Shown: positions 41,261-50,355, counted from the stretch's first letter. The stretch is 64,000 nt of DNA from an uncultured Bacteroidales bacterium (GCA_900318085.1 ONJF01000002.1:62001-126000), one strand, 5' to 3'. The notes: generated by a model from the letters alone, not told the origin. Translations and numbers: made by a program.

Positions 41261-42496
41261 TTATCTGCGACCGCTGCTGGAGCCGTTGTTTCCGCTGCGG
41301 GTGCTGCTTGAACCAGAGCTGCTTGAACTTCTGGTGGAGCTACTGCCCGAGGAGCTGGTGCCACTGCTGCGGGTGCTGCTCGACCCGTTGTTGACGCGGC
41401 TGGAGCCGGAGTTGCTGTTGCCCGTGCGACCGCTGGAGGAGCTGGAGCTGCTGCTCGATCCGCTGTTGACGCGGCTGGTACCAGAGCTGTTGCCCGTGCG
41501 ACCGCTGGAAGAGCTGGAGCTGCTGCTTGACCCGTTGTTGACGCGGCTGGTGCCGGAGTTGTTACCCGTGCGACCGCTGGAGGAGCTGGAGCTGCTGCTC
41601 GACCCGTTGTTGACGCGGCTGGTGCCAGAGCTGTTGCCTGTGCGTCCGCTGGAGCTACCCGTGTTGCCCGAGTTCGTGCCGCCGTTGTCGATGCGTCCGC
41701 TGTTGCTGCCCGTGTTGCCAGTTCTGCCGCTATCTGAGCCGCTGTTGATGCGACCGCTGTTGGAGCCGTTGTTGACAGGTGCGGGCGGGTTGGAGCCGTT
41801 GTTGTAGCTGCCCGAGCTCATGCTGCCTGCGTTGGCTTTCGGTCTGACCGTGGCGCTGGGGGCTTCACCGTGGTTGTCGTTCGATGCAGGTGCACCTTCG
41901 TTCCAGTGGTTGGCAGGGTAGCCACCGTGCTCGTGGTGGTAGCCGTAGGTGTGGTGATGCGGATCCATCGGGGGCATGGGACCGTGAGGCGGCATCGGCG
42001 GGCGGAAACCGTCGTAGTAGTAGCGGTAGGTGCCGGGACGGCGGTAGTAGCGCGGACGAGGAGGCACGTTGATCACGATGTAGTGGTGCGTGCGAGGACC
42101 GTTCCACCAGAACTCGAGAGGCTCGAAGTATTCGAAGGTGGTGAAGCTGTAGAGCTCACGGTCAAGCTCGTAGTAAGGCATGACGGTGTAGATCCACCCC
42201 GGGTTGGCGCGATAGGCCGGGATCTCTACTGCGATTCTCTTGATACGGCCAGGGTATACTCTCACGTATTCCCTTGCGTAGTAGTAGCCGTCATCGGGGT
42301 CAAGGTAGAGATATACATAACCCCTATAGGTGTAGTCTCCAATGTTTTCCACGTCGTAGTAGACCGTGACAGAGTTGTAGTTGTACACCATAACCGGCTG
42401 TGAGACCAAGGCGAGTTCGGGTGGATAACCACTTGCTTTTGCTGCGATGGCTCCCGTCACTAACAGGAGGGTCATCAGGATGTTCTTGGCTTTCAT
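41261..42496 (-). CDS. Secreted protein with Tyr/Pro-rich core and Ser/Gly/Asn-rich tandem-repeat tail
   Basis: The 411-residue protein has a signal peptide (MKAKNILMTLLLVTGAIAAK, cleavage near A-S-G). Residues 25-150 are a folded, Tyr-rich beta domain; 150-200 is Pro/His/Tyr-rich (RPRYYRRPGTYRYYYDGFRP). From about 230 to the end it is low-complexity Ser/Gly/Asn with SGRTGN and SSGTSRVN motifs. The DNA for this tail has four copies of a 72-75-bp unit (phases 41391, 41466, 41538, 41610). The tail resembles stalk or glycosylated linkers. No family is recognised. It is flanked by two paralogous adhesin genes on the other strand. Confidence 0.75.
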   Translation of the reverse strand: MKAKNILMTLLLVTGAIAAKASGYPPELALVSQPVMVYNYNSVTVYYDVENIGDYTYRGYVYLYLDPDDGYYYAREYVRVYPGRIKRIAVEIPAYRANPGWIYTVMPYYELDRELYSFTTFEYFEPLEFWWNGPRTHHYIVINVPPRPRYYRRPGTYRYYYDGFRPPMPPHGPMPPMDPHHHTYGYHHEHGGYPANHWNEGAPASNDNHGEAPSATVRPKANAGSMSSGSYNNGSNPPAPVNNGSNSGRINSGSDSGRTGNTGSNSGRIDNGGTNSGNTGSSSGRTGNSSGTSRVNNGSSSSSSSSSGRTGNNSGTSRVNNGSSSSSSSSSGRTGNSSGTSRVNSGSSSSSSSSSGRTGNSNSGSSRVNNGSSSTRSSGTSSSGSSSTRSSSSSGSSSTRSGNNGSSSGRR

Positions 42497-42516
42497 AGTT
42501 GCGATTGTTTTAAGGG

Positions 42517-42540
42517 TTTGACTTCTGTTATTTTCGTGTT
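42517..42540 (-). promoter_or_regulatory. Leader motif shared by two adjacent genes, copy 1
   Basis: The plus-strand TTTGACTTCTGTTATTTTCG-TGTT lies exactly 21 bp before the ATG at 42496. Copy 2 is 42838-42860. Confidence 0.4.
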
Positions 42541-42610
42541 CACTTTATAGCTTTACCAAAACCGTGCCAAATTGTTTGTTTAAGGAGTTCCTGTGTGAGC
42601 GAAAATAGGG

Positions 42611-42817
42611 TCAGTTGTTGTTTTTAAACTTGACATATATTTTTGAATTGGCGCGCAGCGAGCCATCCAAGCCAATGATATTGCCGTAGGCGTCTCTCAC
42701 TTCGATGCCTTCAAGTTTGAGGGGCAGGTTCATCGCACGGCAATAGGCCAGCACGACAGATTTCACTTTGGCACCGTAATATGTGCGCACTTCAGTTTCA
42801 TTGACGAATGCTTTCAT
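42611..42817 (-). CDS. Small conserved-looking hypothetical protein
   Basis: The 68-residue product starts MKAFVNETEVRTYYGAKVKS and has no signal or membrane segment. It is basic and beta-rich, ending IYVKFKNNN. No family is recognised. A -7 box TAATTTTG (minus, 42868-42861) lies 44 bp upstream, and a leader segment TTTGACTTCT...GTGT at 42838-42860 is shared with the Ser-rich gene 42517-42540, 21 bp before each ATG. Confidence 0.6.
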   Translation of the reverse strand: MKAFVNETEVRTYYGAKVKSVVLAYCRAMNLPLKLEGIEVRDAYGNIIGLDGSLRANSKIYVKFKNNN

Positions 42818-42837
42818 GGTCGTAAATTAATAATGTG

Positions 42838-42860
42838 TTTGACTTCTTTTCTTTTGTGTG
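42838..42860 (-). promoter_or_regulatory. Leader motif shared by two adjacent genes, copy 2
   Basis: The plus-strand TTTGACTTCTTTTCTTTT-GTGTG lies 21 bp before the ATG at 42817 and next to the -7 box at 42861-42868. It matches copy 1 over its length with few changes. Confidence 0.4.
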
Positions 42861-42953
42861 CAAAATTAGAAAAAACCCCTATTTTTTTCTTTTTTTTGAC
42901 AAAAAAACCTAAAATTAAGTAATTTTACCTATAGACATTTTGTGTTTAATACC

Positions 42954-42961
42954 TAACTTTG
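42954..42961 (+). promoter_or_regulatory. -7 box for the 1450-residue adhesin
   Basis: TAACTTTG matches the TAnnTTTG box, 75 bp before the ATG at 43037. The identical sequence serves the paralogue at 38220-38227. Confidence 0.45.
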
Positions 42962-43036
42962 TCCCGAAAAAAGTACTATTGCGTGTGAAATGACGATTCA
43001 ACTAATAACAATATGTCTAACTAAAATCAACGAATT

Positions 43037-46000
43037 ATGAAAAAGATTGTACTTATTATCATGGCGGTGATGGCTTTCGCCGGCATGAGTGTGGCCCAGG
43101 ACATCTATTCGTCGGGCTACTTCACGAATACAGACGGCACTTTTGCTGCCGCTGTTTACAAAAACGGTTCGAGGCTGCAATTTGTCTCTAGTAACTCTAA
43201 TAACCATCAATCTACTGCTGTGGACTTTTACAACGGAAATTATTATTGGACCGACAATTGCACAAGTCCTGACGGTACGCCACAGTATGGAGATGTCTTT
43301 AAAAATAGCACTAGGTATCTGTCCACGAGTGAAGGCACCCAACTTTACGACATCTACAGATTCCCGAATGGTGCTAGAACCATGTTATCGGTTGGCTGCA
43401 AAAACATCAGCGGCGTGAAAACAGCCGTGTTCTATAGCGAAAGCAACAACACTGCTCAACAGATGGGCAGTGGCAGCTACGAAAGCGTTGCTTTTGGAGC
43501 CACTGGTTACAACAACTATTTGTATTCTTGTGGCTATCAGTATACATCGTCTTCAGCCTTCCACGGCGTGATCTGGAAAGGCACCAGTGTGTTCAAAAAC
43601 TTCGACAGTAACACGCAGCTGTTTGGCATCACCTATTTTGATGGGTATTTCTATACCGTGGGTTCCTCATCGGAAAGCGGTTCGATCAAGCTGAAAGTGT
43701 GGAAAACCGATGCTAACGACGGTACCACCTCGGTGCTTTACACGCTTTCGACCAGTATGAGTTCTTCCTATGTGGATCATCGTTTCTCAATCTACATTGA
43801 GTCCAACGATATCTATGTGAACGGCATGGATGGTTCAACCGAGAAGGTGTGGAAAAACGGTGCCGTGCTGTATACTCCCACTAGTTCTTATCTCTATGCG
43901 GTTGTAGCCAATTCCAACGGCCATTACTATGCAGGCGATTATGGTGATCAAGGCAAGATTTGGAAGAACAACTCGGTGCTTTACTCACCTTCCTACTGCG
44001 ACAGGATTACTGATTTGTTCATTGAGGAGCCTGAATGCACCAACAGCGAGGTGCGCAGCCTGCCCTTCTATGACGGCTTCGAGAATGGCAACACCAGCTG
44101 GCCCTGCTGGACCACCGTTGATGTTGACAACGACAACGTTAATCTGACCTATTGGCACAGATCTGGTACGAGAACGGCAACGATGACCGGTGACTATTGC
44201 GCCCGTCACATGGGAAGCACCTCTCACGCGCAAAACGGTTGGCTCATCACCCCGAGGCTCTTCCTGCAACCTGGACAATCCGAGACCAAGATGACCTTCA
44301 AGAGCTGGGTGAATGAAAGCTTTACTATGGGAGTGTATGTTTCAACCGACTCCGACCCCACCAACATTGATGCCTACGTTAGGGTATACGATCAGTCTCA
44401 AGGCAATGGTACACAAACCAACACCGTTGACCTCTCTGCCTACCAAGGCCAGGCGGTCTACATCGCTTTCAATTACTGGGGATTGCTGGGCACCAGCTGG
44501 CTCATCGATGAAGTGAATGTCACCGAGAGCTTCTCTCCGTGCGACCCATCCAATGCTCCTTACAGCTGCGACTTCCACAACGGCTTCACCTATTGGAATT
44601 GCTGGACGGCTTTGGATGTCGACATGAGCGGCGACCAGAGGTGCTGGAGGTATGACTCCGACGAAGGTTGCATGAAGCATCCTTGGGGCCAGACCGGCGT
44701 GGCACAAACGGGCTGGCTCTTCAGCAAGCGCATCACCCTGCCCACTGGCAACTACAACTACACGCTGAGCTTCAAGTCGATGAGCACCTCGAGCGGTACG
44801 GGTAGAAAGAACACGGTATGGATTGCACAAAACGAGAGCGGCGCACCCAATGTGAGCCACTTCACCACCAAGATTTGGGAAGATGCTTCCTACAGCAGCA
44901 ACTGGACAACCTACACTGTCGACCTGACAGCCTACAAGGGCAAGACGGTGACCATCGGTTTCAAGTATGAAGGCACGTGGGCCCATAACTGGTTCGTCGA
45001 CGACTTCGCCATCACACAGGAAACGGCGCAATACACCATCACTGCCAACGCCAACAACAGCAGTTGGGGTACGGTGAGCGGCGGCGGCCAGTATAACGCA
45101 GGCGCCACCTGCACGCTGACGGCCACGCCTGCCAGCGGCTACCAGTTCGATAGCTGGAAGAAGAACGGCTCAGTGGTCAGCACCAACCCCAACTACAGCT
45201 TCACGGTGACCGAGAATGCCACCTACACGGCCTACTTCGCCGAGGTGCCGGTGACCTACTACACCATCACTACCAATGTGACGCCTTCGGGCTCCGGTAC
45301 GGTGACCGGTGGCGGCACCTATCCTGAAGGTGCTTCGGTGACCCTGACGGCCAACGCCAACAACGGCTACACCTTCAGCCAATGGCAAGATGGCAACACG
45401 CAGAACCCGCGCACCATCACCGTAACGGGCAACGCTACCTACACGGCCACATTCTCGCAAGACACTTACATGATCACTACGGCAGCCAACCCGACCAATG
45501 GTGGTACAGTGACTGGCGGAGGTGCCTATCACTACGGCGACACGCCCACGCTGACAGCCACGGCCAACAGCGGCTATGAGTTTGCAGGATGGCAAGATGG
45601 TAGCACGACAAACCCGCGTCAGATTACGGTGACGGGCAACGCTACTTACACGGCAACCTTCAGCGAGGTGGGTGCGACCTACTACACGGTAACCGCCAGT
45701 GTCAATCCTTCGGGCGCTGGCACGGTGAGCGGCACGGGTACCTATGAGGCTGGTACCGTCATCATGCTGACGGCTAACGCCAACCCGGGCTACACCTTCG
45801 ATCACTGGAACGACGGCAGCACCATCAACCCGCGTTCGGTGACGGTCAATAGCGACTTGAGCTTCACGGCTTACTTCAACCATAACAGCTACACCATTAC
45901 GGTGAACGCCAACCCGAGCAACGCGGGTTCAGTGAGTGGCGGTGGTTCCTACTACTATGGTGACTACGCCACGCTGTCGGCCACTCCTTTCAGCGGCTAT

Positions 46001-47389
46001 GAGTTCGTGGGTTGGAGCGACGGTTCAAGCGAGAACCCCCACCAGGTCTTGGTGACGAGCAACGCCACTTACACGGCAACCTTCAGTGAGGTGGGTTCGA
46101 CCTACTACACCGTGTCGGCCTATGTCTCGCCTGCCGGTGCTGGTACGGTGAGCGGCACGGGTACCTATCCCGCCGGTGCATCAGTGACCCTGACAGCGAC
46201 AGCCAACAGCGGCTACACCTTCGACCACTGGAACGACGGCAGCACCACCAACCCGCGCACCATCACGGTGAACAACAATATGTCATTCACGGCCTACTTC
46301 AACACTCAGGAGTACACCATCATCACCAATGTGACACCTGCCGGCTCCGGCACGGTGACGGGCGGCGGCACCTATCCTTATGGCGCCACAGCTACGCTGA
46401 CGGCTACGCCTAACTCGGGCTATGAGTTCCTGCAGTGGAGCGATGGTAGCTTGCAGAACCCGCGCGTCATCACGGTGACGGGCAATGCCACTTACACCGC
46501 TTTGTTCTCCAACGGTTCTGGCGAAATGTACACCTTGACGGTGAGGTCCAACTCAGTGTTCCTCGGCGAGGCCTATGGTAGCGGTACCTATCCCGCCGGT
46601 TCTTCTGTCGAGATCAGCGCCTATCCGACTGCTTATGCCCATTTCGTGAAGTGGGATGACGGCAACACCGAAAACCCGCGTACCGTTGTGGTGAATAGCG
46701 ACATGGAGTTTGTGGCCGAGTTTGCCGCCACGCAGAACTACACCATCACCGTCGAGAGTGCCGATCCCGAGAGAGGCCAGGCCTTTGGTAGCGGCACCTA
46801 CCGTGAAGGCACTGAAGTACAGATTGCTGCAGTGGCATTCGGTGGCTATATGTTCGAGAAGTGGCAGGACGGCAACACGCAGAACCCGCGTACCATCATC
46901 GTAAATGGCGATGCCACCTACACTGCCCACTTCGTTGAGAATAGCGTGGTGACCTACACGATTACGCTGATCAGTAACACGAACGAAGGCACGGTGAGCG
47001 GTGGTGGTACCTACCTTTCCGGTGCTACAGCAACTATCCAGGCCTTCCCGAACCCAGGCTATGTGTTCTCGAAGTGGAGTGATGAAAACACCGACAACCC
47101 GCGCACCATCACGGTGAACAGCGACCTTACCCTTGCGGCATTCTTCGCTACGGGCGTGGGCGAGAACGAGCAGGCCAACCTGCAGATCTACCCGAACCCC
47201 GCCAAGGAGAGCATCCGCATCCTCGGCATCGAGGCCAACAGCCAGGTTGAGATCTACAACAGCCTCGGCGAGCTGGTGAAGGTGATGAGCGTCAATCCCG
47301 ACCAGGAGATTGGCATCCGCGACCTCGCCTCGGGTCTCTACCTCGTGCGCTGCGGCAATGTCATGCTGCGCTTCGTCAAGGAGCAATAA
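43037..47389 (+). CDS. Large adhesin-like protein with ten divergent InlB B-repeats and T9SS domain
   Basis: The 1450-residue protein has a signal peptide (LIIMAVMAFAGMSVAQ). The N-terminal propeller-like region (20-335) is paralogous to 38399-41191. Two cleaved-adhesin domains follow: about 340-495 (LPFYDGFENGNTSWPCW) and about 500-665 (CDFHNGFTYWNCWTALDVDM). Then ten repeats of about 70 residues with the (T/S)GGG.Y ... Y.F..W.DG...NPR signature run from about 668 to 1370. The end is a T9SS domain (IYPNPAKESIRILG). It is probably a fibrous surface adhesin that varies in length by repeat recombination. A perfect palindrome and a terminator follow the stop. Confidence 0.88.
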   Translation: MKKIVLIIMAVMAFAGMSVAQDIYSSGYFTNTDGTFAAAVYKNGSRLQFVSSNSNNHQSTAVDFYNGNYYWTDNCTSPDGTPQYGDVFKNSTRYLSTSEGTQLYDIYRFPNGARTMLSVGCKNISGVKTAVFYSESNNTAQQMGSGSYESVAFGATGYNNYLYSCGYQYTSSSAFHGVIWKGTSVFKNFDSNTQLFGITYFDGYFYTVGSSSESGSIKLKVWKTDANDGTTSVLYTLSTSMSSSYVDHRFSIYIESNDIYVNGMDGSTEKVWKNGAVLYTPTSSYLYAVVANSNGHYYAGDYGDQGKIWKNNSVLYSPSYCDRITDLFIEEPECTNSEVRSLPFYDGFENGNTSWPCWTTVDVDNDNVNLTYWHRSGTRTATMTGDYCARHMGSTSHAQNGWLITPRLFLQPGQSETKMTFKSWVNESFTMGVYVSTDSDPTNIDAYVRVYDQSQGNGTQTNTVDLSAYQGQAVYIAFNYWGLLGTSWLIDEVNVTESFSPCDPSNAPYSCDFHNGFTYWNCWTALDVDMSGDQRCWRYDSDEGCMKHPWGQTGVAQTGWLFSKRITLPTGNYNYTLSFKSMSTSSGTGRKNTVWIAQNESGAPNVSHFTTKIWEDASYSSNWTTYTVDLTAYKGKTVTIGFKYEGTWAHNWFVDDFAITQETAQYTITANANNSSWGTVSGGGQYNAGATCTLTATPASGYQFDSWKKNGSVVSTNPNYSFTVTENATYTAYFAEVPVTYYTITTNVTPSGSGTVTGGGTYPEGASVTLTANANNGYTFSQWQDGNTQNPRTITVTGNATYTATFSQDTYMITTAANPTNGGTVTGGGAYHYGDTPTLTATANSGYEFAGWQDGSTTNPRQITVTGNATYTATFSEVGATYYTVTASVNPSGAGTVSGTGTYEAGTVIMLTANANPGYTFDHWNDGSTINPRSVTVNSDLSFTAYFNHNSYTITVNANPSNAGSVSGGGSYYYGDYATLSATPFSGYEFVGWSDGSSENPHQVLVTSNATYTATFSEVGSTYYTVSAYVSPAGAGTVSGTGTYPAGASVTLTATANSGYTFDHWNDGSTTNPRTITVNNNMSFTAYFNTQEYTIITNVTPAGSGTVTGGGTYPYGATATLTATPNSGYEFLQWSDGSLQNPRVITVTGNATYTALFSNGSGEMYTLTVRSNSVFLGEAYGSGTYPAGSSVEISAYPTAYAHFVKWDDGNTENPRTVVVNSDMEFVAEFAATQNYTITVESADPERGQAFGSGTYREGTEVQIAAVAFGGYMFEKWQDGNTQNPRTIIVNGDATYTAHFVENSVVTYTITLISNTNEGTVSGGGTYLSGATATIQAFPNPGYVFSKWSDENTDNPRTITVNSDLTLAAFFATGVGENEQANLQIYPNPAKESIRILGIEANSQVEIYNSLGELVKVMSVNPDQEIGIRDLASGLYLVRCGNVMLRFVKEQ

Positions 47390-47398
47390 TCTATCCTT

Positions 47399-47428
47399 TG
47401 TAGAGACGTTGCGCGCAACGTCTCTACA
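47399..47428. repeat. 28-bp perfect palindrome (30 bp with flanks), copy 2
   Basis: The arms GTAGAGACG and CGTCTCTAC enclose TTGCGCGCAA; here T and A extend the symmetry by one base each side. It begins 10 bp after the stop of the 1450-residue gene. Confidence 0.75.
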
Positions 47429-47434
47429 TCTAAC

Positions 47435-47471
47435 AAAAAAATACTCTCACAATGCGTGGGAGTATTTTTTT
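47435..47471 (+). terminator. Rho-independent terminator
   Basis: AAAAAAATACTC (47435-47446) pairs with GAGTATTTTTTT (47460-47471) around a 13-base loop, giving a stem with a strong U-tract, 45 bp after the adhesin stop. Confidence 0.8.
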
Positions 47472-47512
47472 GTGTATTTTTGTGGCATCAATAACCCCTA
47501 AAATGAATCATC

Positions 47513-48376
47513 ATGAAATTAGATGGAAGAAGAGAAAGCACTAACGTTGAAGACCGCAGAGGTAAGAGAACTGTGGCTGCCGCAGGTGGCCTTGGTCTTG
47601 GCGGTATCATTATTGCTTTGATAGTTATGTTTATGGGTGGTGACCCCAGCGCAGTGATGCAGAGTTCACAAGGTAGCCAGACGGAATATGTCGATGACGG
47701 ACAGGACTACAGCGAAGTCGACAAAGAACTGATGACATTCTGCAAGCAGATCCTCGCCGGTACCGAGGACGTGTGGACGCAGGAGTTTAGGAAGTTGGGC
47801 CGTACCTATCAGCCTCCCAAGATGGTCATCTTCAGCGATGCCGTCAACTCGGGTTGCGGCAATGCCACTTCGGCCAGCGGACCGTTCTACTGCTCCGCTG
47901 ACGAGACCGTCTACCTCGACCTTGAGTTCTTCAAGAGCATGAAGAGACAGATTGGTGCCGACGGCGATTTCGCCTATGCCTATGTCATCGCCCATGAGGT
48001 GGGTCACCATGTGCAGAACCAGCTTGGTATTTTGGGACAAGCCCACCAGCAGATGGCGCAGTATGGCAAAGACACGCAGGGCTACAACCAGACCAGTGTT
48101 CGCCTTGAATTGCAGGCCGACTTCTTCGCGGGCATCTGGGCCCACCACGACAACAAGATGTTCGGCTCGCTGGAAGATGGCGACATCGAGGAAGCCCTCA
48201 ACGCGGCATCCAAGATCGGCGATGACTATCTGCAAAAACAGGCCTATGGCCGCACCATGCCCGAGACCTTCAACCACGGCACCAGCGCCCAGCGTTCGCG
48301 TTGGCTGAAGAAAGGCATCGCGACAGGCGACATCAACCAAGGTGACACTTTCTCGCCTTCCTACAATAGCCTGTAA
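47513..48376 (+). CDS. Neutral zinc metallopeptidase (YpfJ-like), copy 1
   Basis: The 287-residue protein resembles the YpfJ/putative neutral zinc metallopeptidase family: cytoplasmic head MKLDGRRESTNVEDRR, one membrane segment (about 27-45, GGLGLGGIIIALIVMFMGG), then an extracytoplasmic catalytic domain with HEVGHHVQNQLG (zinc-binding HExxH) and downstream ELQADFFAGIWAHH (third zinc ligand Glu). Mature segments include FYCSADETVYLDLEFF. The substrate is unknown. Adjacent 48486-49355 is a paralogue. A -7-like TATTTTTG occurs at 47475-47482. Confidence 0.88.
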   Translation: MKLDGRRESTNVEDRRGKRTVAAAGGLGLGGIIIALIVMFMGGDPSAVMQSSQGSQTEYVDDGQDYSEVDKELMTFCKQILAGTEDVWTQEFRKLGRTYQPPKMVIFSDAVNSGCGNATSASGPFYCSADETVYLDLEFFKSMKRQIGADGDFAYAYVIAHEVGHHVQNQLGILGQAHQQMAQYGKDTQGYNQTSVRLELQADFFAGIWAHHDNKMFGSLEDGDIEEALNAASKIGDDYLQKQAYGRTMPETFNHGTSAQRSRWLKKGIATGDINQGDTFSPSYNSL

Positions 48377-48393
48377 TTAACGAAACGTTTTTG

Positions 48394-48438
48394 AAAGACG
48401 CGAGACGGCGGGGCTTTTGACTCGTGTCTCGCGTCTTT
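48394..48438 (+). terminator. Hairpin terminator between metallopeptidase copies
   Basis: AAAGACGCGAGAC (48394-48406) pairs perfectly with GTCTCGCGTCTTT (48426-48438), followed by T and G. It sits 18 bp after copy 1 and may end that transcript. Confidence 0.65.
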
Positions 48439-48485
48439 TGGTCTCATGTCAACAACTATTTAGTCTCAAACAAAACACTGATAAT

Positions 48486-49355
48486 ATGAAACTGGATGGA
48501 CGTAGAATGAGCACCAATGTCGACGACCGTCGCAAGAAAGGCGGCACCGTAGCCAAGGTGGGCGGCGGCATTGGTATAGGCGGCATCATCATCGCACTGA
48601 TTGTGTGGTTTTTGGGTGGTGAAACCCCTAACGTGGGTACCATATTGCAAGACGTGCAAAGCACCGCCTCAACTTGGGTCGACAGCAAGACACAAGAGCA
48701 AATGGCCACGAAGTGCTCACAGTTTTTGGCCAGCACCGAAGATTTCTGGACCGAGGAATTTGAGAAAGTAGGCGGCTATTATCGTCAGCCTAAGCTGGTG
48801 CTTTATTCCGACACCGTGACTACGGGTTGTGGATACGAACAGGCAAAGTGTATGGGCCCCTTCTATTGTAACGGTGACGAATCGGTTTATATCGATATCG
48901 ACCAAATGGTCAGTAGTTACACCTCCATGGGCGATGTTTGCGATCTCGTTTATGCCGAAATCATCGGTCATGAGGTAGGACATCATGTCGAGCACCTACG
49001 TGGCGAGATGGATAAGATGATGGAGATGGCGTATCGGTACGGACAGGAGTCTACACAATTTCTCAAAGAGAGTGTGAGGACTGAGTTATTGGCGGACTAC
49101 TATGCAGGCTGTTGGGCCCATTTTGAGCAAGCTCGCTTTGGTTCCATCAGCGATGACGAAATTCGCAAAACGCTGGATTTGATGCCTAAGAAGGGTGACG
49201 ACTATATCCAGAAGAAAGCTCGAGGCTACGTCAACCCTGATAGTTTTACTCACGGCACCTCGGAGCAGCGCTACCGTTGGTTCAAGAAAGGTCTTGAGTC
49301 AGGCGATCCGGCAGCAGGCAGAGTGCTGCTTACCATGCTTTACGATCAACTGTAA
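48486..49355 (+). CDS. Neutral zinc metallopeptidase (YpfJ-like), copy 2
   Basis: From ATG 48486 the product has 289 residues. It has the same head as copy 1 (MKLDGRRMSTNVDDRRKKGG), membrane segment (IGIGGIIIALIVWFLGG) and catalytic motif HEVGHHVEHLRG with LLADYYAGCWAHF. Overall it is a clear duplicate but diverged along the peptidase domain. Cysteines differ (GCGYEQAKC). The substrate is unknown; the two enzymes may have different specificity or form a pair. Confidence 0.88.
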   Translation: MKLDGRRMSTNVDDRRKKGGTVAKVGGGIGIGGIIIALIVWFLGGETPNVGTILQDVQSTASTWVDSKTQEQMATKCSQFLASTEDFWTEEFEKVGGYYRQPKLVLYSDTVTTGCGYEQAKCMGPFYCNGDESVYIDIDQMVSSYTSMGDVCDLVYAEIIGHEVGHHVEHLRGEMDKMMEMAYRYGQESTQFLKESVRTELLADYYAGCWAHFEQARFGSISDDEIRKTLDLMPKKGDDYIQKKARGYVNPDSFTHGTSEQRYRWFKKGLESGDPAAGRVLLTMLYDQL

Positions 49356-49377
49356 GAAGCAATCATTTTAGTTGGTC

Positions 49378-49420
49378 TGCATGTCATACCGACCGAGGAA
49401 CGAGGGAGTGTATCTATGCA
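49378..49420. repeat. Palindromic repeat of the RSSVGMTC-encoding type
   Basis: TGCA and TGCA ends (49378-49381, 49417-49420) enclose GTCATACCGACCGAGGAACG then AGGGAGTGTAT. The minus strand would encode LPRSSVGMTC, a peptide that typifies a known dispersed repeat class. It lies between two converging genes. Confidence 0.45.
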
Positions 49421-49430
49421 TATCAACTTT

Positions 49431-50327
49431 TTATTTCTTTTTCTTCTCGAAATACCATATCTGCCAACTGTTGAATAGGTTCTGGAAGACGGAATAGAAA
49501 GCCAGGTAGACCGAAGCCAATGGGTGCAGGTAATGGTTGGCCATCCAGATGCCCATGGCCGAGTTCTTCTGCCCGAGCAATTGTCCTCCGGCAATGGTGT
49601 CGCCGTATTTGTGACCAATCCATTTGCCCAATCCGAACTGGATGACACAAAACATCAAGGCGGAAACACCGAGCCAAAGGATGTTGTACCAGTTTCCCTC
49701 TCCGTTGATAAAGATGAAATGTATGGTTTGACCTAGGGTCAAGAACAAGGCCACCGCCCAAAGGTAGAAGGCCAATCCCTTGAAACGACTGATGAAACGG
49801 TTGGCTTTGGGCCACACCAGTTGCAAGGCCAAGGCAACGAAGAAGGGCAGCCCGATGACCAAGCCGATGCGCCGCAGGATTTGCAAAAACGACGTCAGGA
49901 AAGGCATGTCCTGGTTGATGCCGATGAACGAGAAATAGACGGGTGCCACAACAGAGATGACCAGATTGCCAATGATGGAGAAGGAGGTCACCGTCTCACG
50001 GTCGGCCCCCAGCATCGTGCTGACCACCGCCACCGAGGCTGCAACAGGACAAAGCACTCCGATGAGGATGCCTTCGGCAATGATTTCATTGACATTTAAC
50101 AACTTGAGTAAATAGTAACCGCCAAGGCTTACCGCTACCTGAAAGAGGATAATCCAGATGAACAGCGGCTTGAAACGCAACTTGCGGACATCGACGGCAG
50201 TGAAGGTCAGCAATAGGATGGTGAAGATGATATAGGGCACCACCACGCTCAAGGCGGCACAGTAGTCGTGCAGCAGCAACCCCAAGACGATGGCGATGGG
50301 AAGGACGTAACTTTTAACTTTTTGCAT
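49431..50327 (-). CDS. Bile acid:sodium symporter (BASS) family transporter
   Basis: The 298-residue protein has nine or ten membrane segments, from VLPIAIVLGLLLHDYCAALS to LASVYLAFYSVFQNLF. Conserved features of BASS transporters are visible in the pair LCPVAASVAVVSTMLGAD (about 91-108) and GQKNSAMGIWMANHYLHP (about 249-266). It imports organic anions with sodium; substrate unknown. The start is divergent to the nitroreductase gene, with overlapping -7 boxes. Confidence 0.85.
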   Translation of the reverse strand: MQKVKSYVLPIAIVLGLLLHDYCAALSVVVPYIIFTILLLTFTAVDVRKLRFKPLFIWIILFQVAVSLGGYYLLKLLNVNEIIAEGILIGVLCPVAASVAVVSTMLGADRETVTSFSIIGNLVISVVAPVYFSFIGINQDMPFLTSFLQILRRIGLVIGLPFFVALALQLVWPKANRFISRFKGLAFYLWAVALFLTLGQTIHFIFINGEGNWYNILWLGVSALMFCVIQFGLGKWIGHKYGDTIAGGQLLGQKNSAMGIWMANHYLHPLASVYLAFYSVFQNLFNSWQIWYFEKKKK

Positions 50328-50355
50328 CTAAATCCAAATTCGGGCTGCAAAATTG

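Noticed and set aside
41286..41807. Leu/Pro/Glu-rich plus-strand frame in the Ser-rich gene
   Set aside because: It is produced by reading the Ser/Gly/Asn repeat on the other strand; no start context, no domain.
39906..47200. Regular repeats suspected to be a CRISPR array
   Set aside because: The roughly 200-bp periodicity comes from InlB B-type protein repeats with open frames and codon-level variation, not from identical short repeats with unique spacers.
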